From NCBI GenBank assembly GCA_023376005.1, contig CM042157.1, positions 85,653,534 through 85,717,533 on the forward strand: a stretch of DNA of 64,000 nt, given 5' to 3'. The first letter of the stretch is position 1. Each line of letters begins with the position of its first letter. This document shows positions 40,130 to 51,150 of the stretch, piece after piece. The position numbers were made by a program, and so were the translations under genes. This DNA comes from Doryteuthis pealeii. Taxonomy: Eukaryota > Mollusca > Cephalopoda > Myopsida > Loliginidae. Under the pieces are notes generated by a model. That model did no database searches and was not told the origin of the DNA. It worked only from the letters and a program-made list of their open reading frames with translations.

Positions 40130-40732
40130 TTTGTTTTGTTTTGTTTTGTTTTACGGCATATCAACCTCAGTGGGTCATTTAATGCCGATAAAGTTTTCAA
40201 ATAAATCAATTCTTAATTGATAATACAATTTTTTTTTATAAATACATTTTTCTATTTAACCCATAGATGGGACCCTAACAGGTACTACCACTCCGGGTCA
40301 GAGTGGACCAGGGAGCAATGGTGATGAAGGGGTGCTCCACATTCCCCAAACCTCCAAAACTGGAACCTCACCATCAGATAGAGTTTAACGTCATCCCCAG
40401 GACATGTAGACCCTCAGTCACCGCCTTCTAGCATCCATATGATAAAAAGGGTTTGGGGCTTGCCATAAGGGCAATAGGGTTGGGAAAATCATATAGGTGC
40501 TAGGGCTTGACGTGACCAGCCGATTGATCGGAGGGGGCCTCTCCGACCGCCCGTCTAGCCCAAGATAGGGCCAAAGTGGAGTATTACATGTCATGAACTG
40601 CTCATCCACCTGGGCTCTATCCTTAAGCATCACGGGTCGCCACCCACGGCCAACAGGTGGCCCCATTGGGGGAGTCTTACCCCTCTGCAGAGGTGCAGTC
40701 GGTGCATTCTAACGCCCCAGCCGACAGGGCGG
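40130..40732 (-). mobile_element. R1 copy, full length with 11-bp TSD, inside LTR pol
   Basis: CGAGAGTTTGT at 40119-40129 and 40733-40743. The (TTTTG)n tail is long and the copy is close to the family consensus, so it is probably young. Confidence 0.95.
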
Positions 40733-41169
40733 CGAGAGTTTGTCCAGCAGCTTGCGTGAAGGAGCATCTTGAACGATTTAGACCGACTTGCAAGGACCCG
40801 GTGCAGCTGAGGAGTTGTGTTCATGTGTTGGACTTGTACGTCTGGGCGGAGCACGGAGGACTTCGATGGCGACGCGAGGGCAAGCTTCCGACGATACACG
40901 ACGAAGCATCTTTTCCGTGTGTGGGCGACTGACCGGGTATTTATCAGTGTGTGGTTGGCTCCACGCTGCAGCCGTGTCCGTGAAGCGAAGGGTCAACGCT
41001 GTGACAACTGGATGGGACGATCAAGTACATTTTGCATCGAATGCTGGTAGAGATCATTGCTAGAGCATCACACATAGATCTAGTGAATGTACAAGATGTC
41101 TTAAGTGTGGGTGGATGCAAGCTCTTTGGCCACTGGTGTTGTCATTGAAAACGACAGAACCATAATTGA

Positions 41170-41403
41170 TTGTTTGGTTTGTATTGTTTTACGGCATATC
41201 AACCTTAGTGGGTCATTTAATGCCGATCAAGTTTTGAAATAAATCAATTCTTAATGGATAATACAATTTTTTTATAACTACATTTTTCTATTTAACCCAT
41301 AGATGGGACCCTAACAGGTACTACCACTCCGGGTCAGAGTGGACCAGGGAGCAATGGTGATGAAGGGGTGCTCCACATTCCCCAAACCTCCAAAACTGGA
41401 GAG
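41170..41403 (-). mobile_element. R1 copy, strongly 5'-truncated, 10-bp TSD, inside RNase H
   Basis: CCATAATTGA at 41160-41169 and 41404-41413. It stops after CCTCCAAAACTGG, keeping only the 3' ~230 bases. Confidence 0.93.
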
Positions 41404-41625
41404 CCATAATTGAAGCTGCAATCTGGCTGTGACCTGTGCATTAGGATAGGCACATTATTGAAAGGAGTCAACCCGGCACTGCAGTGGAATGCGAGGGTGG
41501 TTCACCTGCGGACAGACTCAGTATGTGTGCATCGTTGGATTTCCGACACATTGCCAGAGAAAACAAAGGGTGCACACTTGGGTGGCGTCAGAGATGCTAA
41601 TAAGGCATCGGCTCAGCATGCTCTG

Positions 41626-42160
41626 GGTTGGGTTGGGTTTGTTTTACGGCATATCAACGTTGGTGGGTCATTTAATGCCGATAAAGTTTTGAAATAAATT
41701 CATTCTTGATGGATAATCACATTTTGTTTATAAACTCATGTTTTTCTATTTAACCCATAGATGGGACCCTAACAGGTACTACTACTTCGGGTAAGAGTAG
41801 ACCAGGAAGCAATGGCGATGAATGGGCGCTTCACATTCCCCAGACCTCCAGAACTGGAACCTCACCATCAGATAAAGTTTAACGTCATACCGAGGATACT
41901 AAAAACTCACAGCCACCGCCTTCTAGTACCCATATGATAAAACGGGTTTGGGGTTTGTCATAGGGGCAATAGGGTTTGACGTTGCTAGCCCACTAATCGG
42001 AGGGGGCCTCTCCGACCGCTCGTCTAGCCTAAGTAAGGGCTAAAGTGTTGCATATAATGGACTGCTAAGCCACCTGGATTCTATCCTTAAGCATCACAGG
42101 TCACCACGCACGGCCAACAGGTGGCCCCATTGTAGGAGTCTTACCCCTCTTCAGAGGTGC
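41626..42160 (-). mobile_element. R1 copy, diverged, 5'-truncated
   Basis: GGGTTTGTTTTACGGCATATC to CTCTTCAGAGGTGCGG. It ends the pol remnant. Confidence 0.85.
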
Positions 42161-42242
42161 GGTTTTTACACAGAAAGAAAATATAAAGTTACGGAAAAAA
42201 GGGTGAACCTTGGCAAATCGACTACAATTAGAAATTCTTGAT

Positions 42243-42503
42243 TTGTGGGTTTTACGGCACGCCAGTCTTTGTTGGATTAATTAATGCCAAAATGTATTCT
42301 TTTTGAAAGCAATTTTTATGGTTCCAAACAACTTATGATAATCAAACAAGTATAACTTTATACTAACAATTCACATACAGTCATTTGCATTCCTGTCTAA
42401 TACTACGAATTTGCCAGCATTTATTCGATTGATTGGTTTTATGGCATTGGAACACTCGTTGGGTTATTTTATGCCAAAGTCAGTTTAGCAATTATGGTTT
42501 TCA

Positions 42504-42544
<41 letters not shown>

Positions 42545-42690
42545 AACTTCTCCGCAAAAGTACAATATGACACAAGGTCAATTTCTTAAGCGGAGTCTAA
42601 CAGGTTTAAATTCAGAGTTTTTCTTCTACACTTTCTTGGTTGGGTTTTACGGCACGTCGATCCCTGTTGGGTTATTTAAGACCAAACGTC
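42243..42690 (-). mobile_element. Three isolated R1 hairpin ends
   Basis: 42243-42300, 42428-42480 and 42638-42690 each hold only a TTTTAYGGCA...GTTGGGTTA...GCC hairpin end (about 50 bases) of the older R1 subfamily, separated by unique sequence and a (TA)n run at 42508-42541. Confidence 0.65.
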
Positions 42691-42699
42691 AGTCTTTTT

Positions 42700-43245
42700 G
42701 AAAGCAATTGTATTGTTTCAAGTGACTATTCCGAGTACAAATTTACAGTCAGGTTTTATGTACATTTCTTGTATGATAAATGCTAATGTCAACTCCTAGA
42801 AGCCGTAGTTCTACATCTTATACCATTTTTGAATTGGACTTCGTGAGCAAATTAGAAAAATTCTGGGCCTAATCCAAAATCCTGACATTTTCGATTCCCA
42901 AGTTTTAAAAAAATTACGTCATTTTTGCGACGATATTTTTTAATAACTTATGAGAAATCCAGTTAAAGTCAGCCATGAATTAGAAATAATTGTTTGTAGG
43001 GAAAGTTAGGACCTACGTACAATATGTCTTTAAATTAAGTGGCAACAGAAGAATTATCATTGAACTTTTAAAAGGCAAACTTTAATATTAATGCAACACT
43101 TAAATACAGCGATCAATTTTGAGTTCTTTAGTCTGTGGCCTATCACATATCGTAGAGACGCTGAATGCGAGAAACAAAAATGTTTATCATGCAGCGTTGC
43201 AATAAATTACTAATAGACAAATTATATCATTGTTTTGCTGAAAAA
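42700..43245. other. Intergenic stretch, nothing recognised
   Basis: No frame, repeat or RNA gene identified. Confidence 0.55.
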
Positions 43246-43254
43246 TGATTGGTT

Positions 43255-43574
43255 TGGTTTACGGCATATCAACCTCAGTTGCTCATTTAATGCCGATAAG
43301 GTTTTGAAATAAATCAATTCTTAATGGATAACACACTTTTTTTATAAATACATTTTTCTATTTAACCCATAGATGGGACCCTAACAGGTACTACCACTCC
43401 GGGTCAAAGTGGACCAGGGAGCAATGGTGATAAAGGGGTGCTCCACATTCCCCAAACCTCCAGAACTGGAAACTCACTATCAGATAGAGTTTAACGTCAT
43501 TCTCAGGACATGTAGACTCTCAGTCACCGCCTTCTAGCACCCAGATAAAAAGAGGTTGGGCTTGCCATAAGGGG
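43255..43574 (-). mobile_element. R1 copy, 5'-truncated with 9-bp TSD
   Basis: TGATTGGTT at 43246-43254 and 43575-43583. The element ends GGCTTGCCATAAGGGG. Confidence 0.85.
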
Positions 43575-43954
43575 TGATTGGTTGAAAAATATTTTTAAAG
43601 TTCAATAAAATTTGATATGTACTCAAGTCATTGTTGGGCTGAACGGTCTGTAATGGTTAATAAAATGGCGGTTGCCAATTGTTTGAGAAAGGGGGGAGTA
43701 AATATTCTAGAAATGTAATAACGAAACTGACAGACGCTGGAATTCAAAATCGAGCGCCAAAAATAAGAAGCGGGAATTCTAGGAAGGAGGAGAATTCAGT
43801 TAGAGCAATGACAGACAAGTAATCGTCATGCAAACAAGTTAGCTCCATAATCGGGAAATGAAATAAGACATATGAACTTTTAAACAAAAACTAATAAGAA
43901 CTTTGTATTACATTTTGTAACTTTACTTTAATACAAGTTGTGTATTTTATTCTG

Positions 43955-44577
43955 ATGGTCGGTTGGTTGGGTTTTACGGCATGTCAAACCCTTCGGTTAT
44001 TTTATGCCGAATACTTCTATTGGTAAAAAAAATGTTTAATGCTGACAAAGTTTTGAAATAAATCAATTCTTAATGGATAATACAATTTTTTTATAAATAC
44101 ATTTTTCTATTCAACCCATAGATGGGACCCTAACAGGTACTACCACTCCGGGTCACAGTGGACCAGGGAGCAATGGTCATGAAGGGGTGCTCCACATTCC
44201 CCAAACCTCCAAAACTGGAACCTCACCATCAGATAGAGTTTAACGTTATTCCCAGGACATGTGGACCCACAGCCACCGCCTTCTAGCACCCATATGATAA
44301 AAAGGGGTTGGGGCTTGCCATAAGGGCAATAGGGTTGGGAAAATCATATAGGTGCTAGGGCTTGACGTGACCAGCCGATTGATCGGAGGGGGCCTCTCCG
44401 ACCGCCCGTCTAGCCCAAGATAGGGCCAAAGTGGAGTATTGCAAGTCATGAACTACTCAACCAACTGGGTTCTGTCCTTAAGTATCACGGGTCGCCACCC
44501 ACGGCCAACAGGTGGCCACATTGGAGGAGTCTTACTCCTCTGAAGAGGTGCATTCTAACGCCCCATCGACAGGGTGG
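43955..44577 (-). mobile_element. R1 copy with mixed-subfamily hairpin
   Basis: Begins with the old-type end GGCATGTCAAACCC...TTTTATGCCGAATAC and an ACTTCTATTGG spacer, then a second TTTAATGCTGACAAAG and standard R1 to CATCGACAGGGTGGCGG. It looks like a recombinant of two copies. Confidence 0.82.
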
Positions 44578-44599
44578 CGGTCCTATGGAAAGTTTTCAA

Positions 44600-44792
44600 T
44601 ATGTACTACAATTCCTGGCCCAAGGGACCCGAGAGTAATGGCATTGAAGGGGTACTCCACATGACCCAGTTCTTAACATCACATGCAGTTTAGTGTTGTA
44701 CCAATATTTCAGTTATTTATGGGGTGGTCTTATCCCTTTGCAGGAGGGGGAATACAATCAGCATATTCTAAGCCCCACCGACAGCTTGCAGA
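44600..44792 (-). mobile_element. R1-related old element, head part
   Basis: GGGAGTAATGGC-like block is diverged; the end CAGCATATTCTAAGCCCC/ACCGACAG is like the array repeat at 56003-57500 rather than standard R1. Confidence 0.6.
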
Positions 44793-45324
44793 GTTATTAG
44801 ATTGTTCGAATTCAAATGACAAAAGTTATAAAAATGATTTGGGGGTGGGAGGTCAACTATAAGGACTAGAATCTCAGAAATGTGTGTGTAAAGTATCGTG
44901 ATAGTTAACTGGTGAGTAAACGTCAACTTATTTTTAACTTAGTTAAATGAAATAATATTCGTACAATGACTTACCGTCACTAAATACAACCACTTCCCCA
45001 TGCATGGAGCAGTAAGAAAATTAATCTCTGGCTAATGCCCGGATGTATTTAAAAATGTTCATCCGGGTTATTTAATCATAATCTTCAACAATTATATAGC
45101 ATCATAGGAATTCTTTTTGATCTTAAATTGTATTTTTCACATTTTTATTTTTGTAATAAAAAATATAAATAAATAAATAAATAAATAAATCTTACGTTTT
45201 TTCCCTCGTGCGGTGTTTTTAGGTAGGTTAAACAACCTATTTTTTTTTTTGCAAATAAATTGTGTCGCAAGACTAGTTTATGAGGAATTGGATGCAGTGA
45301 TGCGATCGAGACTAAATAATTGTT

Positions 45325-45378
45325 TGAATTTTATGGCATATCAACCCTTGTTGGGTTATTTCATGCTAATTTCCATTG
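45325..45378 (-). mobile_element. R1 hairpin-end fragment
   Basis: TTTTATGGCATATCAACCC...GGGTTATTTCATGC. Confidence 0.65.
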
Positions 45379-45727
45379 ATCCCAGGAATACAACATTCCC
45401 TCATTCATCTAATGGGTGTATTTTGCGAAATGTAATTCTGCTAAAACAGTGACTCCCGAGAACAGAACGAATGCAGACCAAGGAACAGTCTCGGTAACGA
45501 TTGGAGAGACAATGGACAGCTCGGAAAGACGGTAATCAGGGCATGTTGGGCCAGCTACCCGGCATGTGTCTTCCGCAAGGGAGAACCCATATCATGCAAC
45601 GAATCGACCTCCAGGAAAATACCCCCAGAGCATCCAGAGAAAGGGGAGGATAAGATCCCTAGTAAGACGGATCAAAATTTAACGACCCTCGAAAACGAAG
45701 AACGGAATATGAGCAAGACATGTAAAG

Positions 45728-45985
45728 TAGTAAGTAAAGTCGACGGGGCGGCCTAAAGTCGGTATTAGCCAGTTAGCGAGGGAGTCTATCCCATTTTCAA
45801 TAGCGCTAGACCAAGGAGATTGTTTTTAGCATCTGAGGTGGAGCGCCAATCCTTCCATCAGCTCCTCACTTTACCGCACAGATCCCTGTGCTACTCATAC
45901 GCTGAGTTGGCGGGGACCAGTATCGAACAAGGAACCTTGTGGTTTCTAGCCGAACGCTCTACCGACTGAGCTAACCCATGGCAAA
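45728..45985 (-). mobile_element. R3 tRNA-derived SINE in the LINE
   Basis: Minus strand: TTAGCTCAGTCGGTAGAGCG (A box), GGTTCCTTGTTCGATACTGG (B box), tail ACTTTAGGCCGCCCCGTCG. Confidence 0.85.
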
Positions 45986-46157
45986 ATTCGTAAAAACCAG
46001 CTTGGCTTAAAAATACATCAAGCCCGGATGTTTGGTTGAGCCACGACAGTAGGGTTGCACAGAAGATTGTTCTGGTGAGACACAGGACGGGCTCGGCCAG
46101 GAATCACACCACAAATCCCAACACGTCCAGGCAGCTGTCAACATAACTCCAAACACG

Positions 46158-46757
46158 ACCGCCCTGTCGATGGGGCGTTAGAATACACCGGCTGCACCTC
46201 TGCAGAGGGGTAAGACTCCCCCAATGAGGCCACCTACCTGTTGGCCGTGGGTGGCGACCCGTGATGCTTAAGGATAGAACCCTGGTGGATGAGCAGTTCA
46301 TGACTTGCAATACTCAACTTTGCCCCTATCTTAGGCTAGACGGGCGGTCGAGAGGCCCCCTCCGATCAATCGGCTGGTCACGTCAAGCCCTAGCACCTAT
46401 ATGATTTTCCCAACACTACTGCCCTTATGGCAACCCCAACCCCTTTTTATCATATGGGTGCTACAAGGCGGTGGCTGAGAGTCTACATGTCCTGGGAATG
46501 ACGTTAAACTCTATCTGATGGTGAGGTTCCAGTTTTGGAGGTTTGGGGAATGTGGAGCACCCCTTCATCACCATTGCTCCCTGGTCCACTCTGACTCGGA
46601 GTGGTAGTACCTGTTAGGGTCCCATCTATGGGTTAAATAGAAAAATGTATTTATAAAAAAAATTGTATTATCCATTAAGAATTGATTTATTTCAAAACTT
46701 TATCGGCATTAAATGACCCACTGAGGTTGATATGCCGTAAAACCAAACCAAACCAAA
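46158..46757 (+). mobile_element. R1 copy, full length, sense on + strand
   Basis: Starts CCGCCCTGTCGATGGGGCG and ends TATGCCGTAAAACCAAACC with (CCAAA)n. The 3' hairpin is at 46705-46736. CCAAACAC precedes the element and also ends its tail, so a short TSD is likely but overlaps the tail. Confidence 0.93.
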
Positions 46758-47459
46758 CACAGTAATTCGTACTCGCATTAAATGGCCATTGGCAAATGAC
46801 AACATCACTTGGAAGAACTTTGACGATGATATTAGCGAAATCCTCAAAGTAACATCAAAAGGGAAAGTTGATAGGCGGTTAACGGCTATGTCAACTAAAA
46901 TAGTCAGTTACGCCAGTGAAAGATTTGGTCTCGTCGAAGGAAACAAAGGAGTTCAATACCAAAGAAAGAACCGTAGGGAATTAGAAATTCAGTCTTTAAG
47001 GCAAGAGATTAGGAAACTTAAAGCTTGCAACTAGTCAGCTCAAATAGAGGGAACGACAGCCGCTCTCAGAATTCGCGGGACATTCTAAGGACAAAGTTGA
47101 AAAACATACGCCACGCGGAGAGTCACCGGAAACGGAGGTAAGACAGATCAAGGGAGAGGAGGGCCTTTCTATCAAACTCGTTTGGCTTTACAAAGAAGTT
47201 ATTAGGAGACAAAAGAAGTGGCCACCTCAAAAAACTTCGTAGAAGAAATGGACGCATATATGCAAAAAACAAAAAACAAAGAAAAAAAAAAAACAACAAA
47301 AAAAAGAAAAAAAAAAAAAGAAAAGCTGAGTGACCCAAACAAGGAAAAGGAACTGGGTCCTATCAGATCACTGATTAGCCCATAACCCCCAAAGAATTCA
47401 ACTTGAGAGAAATGCAGGAAGTAATAAAATCAGGCATGAACAATGACTAATTTGCAGAG

Positions 47460-47800
47460 ACCAAGCTACCTCATTGGTGATAACTCTCCAATTTGCTAAT
47501 ACCTCTCTCAATCTTGTTGAATCTTCTCATCAGTGGTGGAGGTTGATGGTTGTCTTACTGTCTCTTTATGCATCATGCTTCTTTGGACTCTTTTAAACTT
47601 TTCTATCCACTCATACATGCTTCTGCATGGTAGTGCACTGACACCTCCAGCTGAAAGGGAACTCCGGAAAAGCAACCCCTGATGGATGATGAAACAAAGA
47701 GAAGTATGATAGAAGTAAGAATTTAGGAAGTAGTATAGAACAATGGGACAAAACTTAGGGAGAAATGGTTTCATGCCTTTCCTAAAGATATTAGTGTAAG
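47460..47800 (-). mobile_element. Mariner-like transposase N-terminal fragment
   Basis: The minus strand encodes SMYEWIEKFKRVQRSMMHKE and STSTTDEKIQQ. This resembles the helix-turn-helix DNA-binding domain and linker of mariner-type (Mos1-HTH) transposases. It interrupts the LINE. Confidence 0.6.
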
Positions 47801-47939
47801 ATGCTTGTAATAAGCTTTGACTAAAATTGAACCTCCTGATCTGAATGAAATGCCATACAGGGTTTATAAAAAATGCGACCCAAAAGTAAGTGAGGCGGGT
47901 ATGGAGGTCTGATCAGGCAAGAAATGGAGTACCATAGAA

Positions 47940-48325
47940 GTTTGGTTTGGCTTACGGCATATCAACCTTAGTGGGTCATTTAATGCCGATAAATTTTTTT
48001 AAATAAGTCTTTCTTAATGGATGCTCAATTTTTATAAATACATTTTTCTATTTAATCCATAGATGGGACCCTAACAGGTACTACCACTCCGGGTCAGAGT
48101 GGACCAGGGAGCAATGGTTATGAAGGGGTGCTCCACATTCATCAAACCTCCAGAACTGGAACCTGACTATCCGATAGAGTTTAACGTCATTCCCAGGACA
48201 TGTAGACCCGTAGCCACCGCCTTCTAGCACCATATGATAAAAAGGGGTTGGGGCTAGCAATAAAGGCAATCATATAGGTGCTAGGCCTCTCCGACCGCAA
48301 GTCAAGCCTAAGTAAGGGTCTACTG
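47940..48325 (-). mobile_element. R1 copy, truncated, left arm of an inverted pair
   Basis: TTTGGCTTACGGCATATCAACC to CTCTCCGACCGC, with a deletion in the centre near 48265. Confidence 0.85.
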
Positions 48326-48337
48326 ACTATATACCTA

Positions 48338-48650
48338 TATATGGCAAGCCCCAACCTTTTTATCATATGGGTGCTAGAAGGCGGTGGCTGAGGGATCTAC
48401 ATGTCCTGGGAATGACGTTAAACTCTATCTGATGGTGAGGTTCCAGTTATGGATGTTTGGGGAATGTGGAGCACCCCTTCATCACCATTGCTCCCTGGTC
48501 CACTTTGACCCGGAGTGGTAGTACCTGTTAGGGTCCCATCTATGGGTTAAATAGAAAAACATGAGTTGATAAACAAAATTGTATTATGCATTAAGAATGA
48601 ATTTATTTCGCAACTTTGTCGGCATTAAATGACCAAAACAAAACAAAACA
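48338..48650 (+). mobile_element. R1 copy, truncated, right arm of an inverted pair
   Basis: ATGGCAAGCCCCAACC to GGCATTAAATGACCAAAAC, then (AAAAC)n. The hairpin is interrupted: the distal half (CTGAGGTTGATATGCC) is missing. Confidence 0.85.
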
Positions 48651-48696
48651 ACCAAGGCTGGAGAGAGAATCTCCACACCGAATGATGATTATATAC

Positions 48697-49192
48697 AAGG
48701 GAGAGTCAAAATTATCTGCACTATCGCCATAACATATCTTTATTATCGTCACACTGCGTTCTGCGCATGCGTGCTAATAGCTGGCACTGCCGTGGTCTCT
48801 TGATCACGCCATTTTGCTTGCTGTCTTTACAGGGTAAACATGACTGCTACACTAGCAGTATGCACCAAGGAAAAACAAAGAGCAGTGACCCGAAGCTTTT
48901 TACACAATTCGGGAACAAAGAAGTTTAAAAGTGGCCGAACTTGCGTGACATACGAATAAAAATGCCAAAGAAGTGGTGCATAAATGGAAGCATGACCAAC
49001 CGAAAACATTTTTTTTTTTGGGGGGGTACGCAAGCTTGTGGACTGCTGGACCAAAAGCATCGAAAAAGTAAGTGAATATACAGAAAAAAAAAAGTACTTG
49101 TCTATTCCCTGCTTTTGTGTAAATACATTGAAAAAAAAAAAAAAAGAAAAAAACGAAGACACTAGAGTGTGGATAATTTTGGGCTCTCGCTC
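48697..49192 (+). mobile_element. Internally deleted mariner-like element
   Basis: Imperfect terminal inverted repeats: 48697-48724 GGGAGAGTCAAAATTATC and, reverse-complemented, 49160-49192 GCGAGAGCCCAAAATTATC. A short + strand frame from 48840 (MTATLAVCTKEKQRAVTRSF, then TKKFKSGRT) matches the transposase start of the same type as at 47460-47800. The rest of the transposase is deleted. Confidence 0.7.
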
Positions 49193-49199
49193 AGACTGA

Positions 49200-49325
49200 A
49201 CTCTTCAATCTTGGCTAGGTAACCAGTGTAGGAGAAGGAAAACTCTGCATTTAAACCTGTTAAACTCCGCTTAAGAAATTAGCCTTGCATCGCATCCTTC
49301 TCCTGCAGAGGGTTTGGTCTCTTTC
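49200..49325 (+). mobile_element. R2 SINE, 3' half
   Basis: TAGGTAACCAGTGTAGGAG, AAACCTGTTAAACTCCGC and the CTGCAGAGGGTTTGG end match 54820-54940. It begins right after the mariner-like remnant. Confidence 0.72.
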
Positions 49326-49329
49326 TCTC

Positions 49330-50075
49330 CCCCCTCTCTCTATATATATGTATCAGACAAAACGTGACCCGCTGGGTCACCCATTAAGCTCTCGGTAGAT
49401 AATTGGGATTAGGGAAAGAGACTTTGCCAAGTTAATTGAATTAAAAAAAAAAACAACCCAAAAAAAAAAAAAAAAACAACCCAAAACAAAAAAAAAACAA
49501 AAAACAACATACGACCGGAGAGTTTAAAAAGCATTAAAACCATTTTGTAAGATTTCTAAGAAAGGGAAATTTTGACCTAATTTAAAATGAAATGAACAAT
49601 ATAATTTTATTAAGCTACGGGCTCATCGCTGAGGCTGAATCTTGATGCTCTAAATATCCTCGTTTTCGCAAAATTTAGCCTTTAGAAAACTAGGATTTTT
49701 AGTGCATTTTAGTAGACGATCTTTGATGCTATTTCCTTAAACAATGGTGCAAGTAAAATATCTCATTTTTGGTATCAGTATTCAGTATACTAACACACAA
49801 CTTTCACATAGATGGAGAATTTGATATTTAAAAAAAGTAAAAAATCGACATACACTAGTGTACAAGGCTACCCTCCCCCCCCCAATAGTGGAGGACCAAA
49901 CCAAGGGATATATAAGCAAACTGATAAATAAATTCCCCATTTTGTCTGGAGATCGTATAGGTGAGAAATTGTCAGTAACCAGATATTGACTCCATGTCCA
50001 CGCTACCTTAACTCTCTCGCTTTCTCTCTCTATATAAAGTAAACTCATCGGGAAGGCCTAAAGTCGGTATCAGCC
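49330..50075. other. Intergenic stretch, nothing recognised
   Basis: A-rich homopolymer runs at 49441-49505; 50039-50075 is an R3 SINE fragment (GGCCTAAAGTCGGTATCAGC). Confidence 0.5.
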
Positions 50076-50077
50076 AA

Positions 50078-50166
50078 CTATGGGTTAAATAGTACCACTA
50101 CTGTTCTTCTACAAAGATCGATATGACATTAAATAACCCATGAAGTTTGATATGCAGTTAAACAAA
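50078..50166 (+). mobile_element. R1 3'-end fragment, sense on + strand
   Basis: CTATGGGTTAAATAGTACC then GACATTAAATAACCCATGAA and GATATGCAGTTAAAC. Confidence 0.7.
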
Positions 50167-50202
50167 GAAACTCAAGAAACCATCTTTTTTAGTTATAAAA
50201 AA

Positions 50203-50457
50203 GTAAAGTAGTCGGGGCGGCCTAAAGTCGGTATTAGCCAATCAGCGAGGGAGTCTATCCCTTTTTCACTAGTGCTAGACCAAGGAGATTGTCTTTGCGT
50301 CTGAGGTGGAGCGCCACACCTATCATCAGCTCCTTACTTTACCGCACAGATCCCTGTGCTACTCATACGCTGAATTGAGTCGGCGAGGGCCGGTATCGAA
50401 CTAGGAACCTTGTGGTTTGTAGCCGAACGCTCTACCGACTGAGTTAACCCGGCCCTT
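50203..50457 (-). mobile_element. R3 tRNA-derived SINE, best copy
   Basis: On the minus strand the head can fold as tRNA: GGGCCGG pairs with CCGGCCC as a 7-bp acceptor-like stem, A box TTAACTCAGTCGGTAGAGCG, B box GGTTCCTAGTTCGATACC. The tail reads ACTTTAGGCCGCCCCGACTA. Length about 255 bases. Confidence 0.88.
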
Positions 50458-50496
50458 ACCTTTTTTTTCTGGATTTTCAATATTGTATTTGATGAA

Positions 50497-50548
50497 TTCA
50501 GTCAAAATACCCAACAAGGGTTGACATGCCGTACAACCCAACCAACCA
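50497..50548 (+). mobile_element. R1 hairpin-end fragment
   Basis: CAACAAGGGTTGACATGCCG and (CCAACC)n tail, the older subfamily in sense orientation. Confidence 0.65.
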
Positions 50549-50549
50549 A

Positions 50550-51104
50550 TTCTAAACTTAAATACTTTTCTTTTGTTATTGTCTACGTGATCATTAAGTT
50601 AAATTTAATATCGGAATTTTCAAATATCAGCTGTTTTCTAATGACGTAGATATCGGATGATTTTGTTACCCGTGTCATTCCGATGACGATGAAGTTTTCT
50701 ATTGACGTAGATATTGTCATCGGAATTTAAACAATTGTTTCTATTGTTGCTAAAATATTTCGAAACTAATTTTCTTTTATTCTCTTTTGTTTACACAATT
50801 CAAAAACTTAATTCATAACATACAATTGTAAAACTAATTATTTAAGAAAACTTAATTATTTTAATTTATTCAATTCCACATGACGTAAAAATAAAGGGGT
50901 CAATCCCTATAAATACTTACGCCTATTTTTGCTAGATAAACTAAAGAAACCAAATTAAAAACTGAATAATGAAAGAAAATTCAAGGCAGAATAGTTGAAG
51001 AGTTTCTAAAAATTTGAAAACAAATTCTTATTTTTTCATTACAGACGAGGATCACCTCTCTTGTTTTTTTTAATCTGAATTTTCTAAAGGAAGCTAACCC
51101 GTGT

Positions 51105-51150
<46 letters not shown>

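Larger units (their letters stand above)
40060..41625 (+). mobile_element. LTR-retrotransposon pol remnant, RT-to-RNase H region
   Basis: After removing two R1 insertions (40130-40732 and 41170-41403) + strand frames give blocks typical of an LTR-element polyprotein between reverse transcriptase and RNase H: CVKEHLERFRPTCKDP, FSVCGRLTGYLSVCGWL, VKRRVNAVTTGWDD, then WVDASSLATGVVIEND and WNARVVHLRTDSVCVHRW. The last two carry the D-E-D type RNase H residues as I know the fold. At least two frameshifts make it dead. Confidence 0.75.
45450..47935 (+). mobile_element. Degenerate LINE, 5' part, with nested insertions
   Basis: 45711 starts MSKTCKV, interrupted by an R3 SINE, and continues after 45986 with GLKIHQARM, resembling a C2H2-type finger start of some LINE ORFs. 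After an R1 insertion (46158-46757) the frame 46789-47033 gives VSYASERFGLVEGNKGVQYQ and a basic helix, and 47170-47340 has FTKKLLGDKR-like and LSDPNKEKELGPI blocks. 47820-47890 has PPDLNEMPYRVYKKCD, the start of the reverse transcriptase ('GP.G...Y.VYK'). I recognise this as one LINE family. Stops and frameshifts throughout. Confidence 0.65.

Noticed and set aside
50390..50457. A functional tRNA gene on the minus strand
   Set aside because: The A and B boxes are good but the anticodon arm does not pair well and the sequence continues into the R3 SINE body present in other copies.
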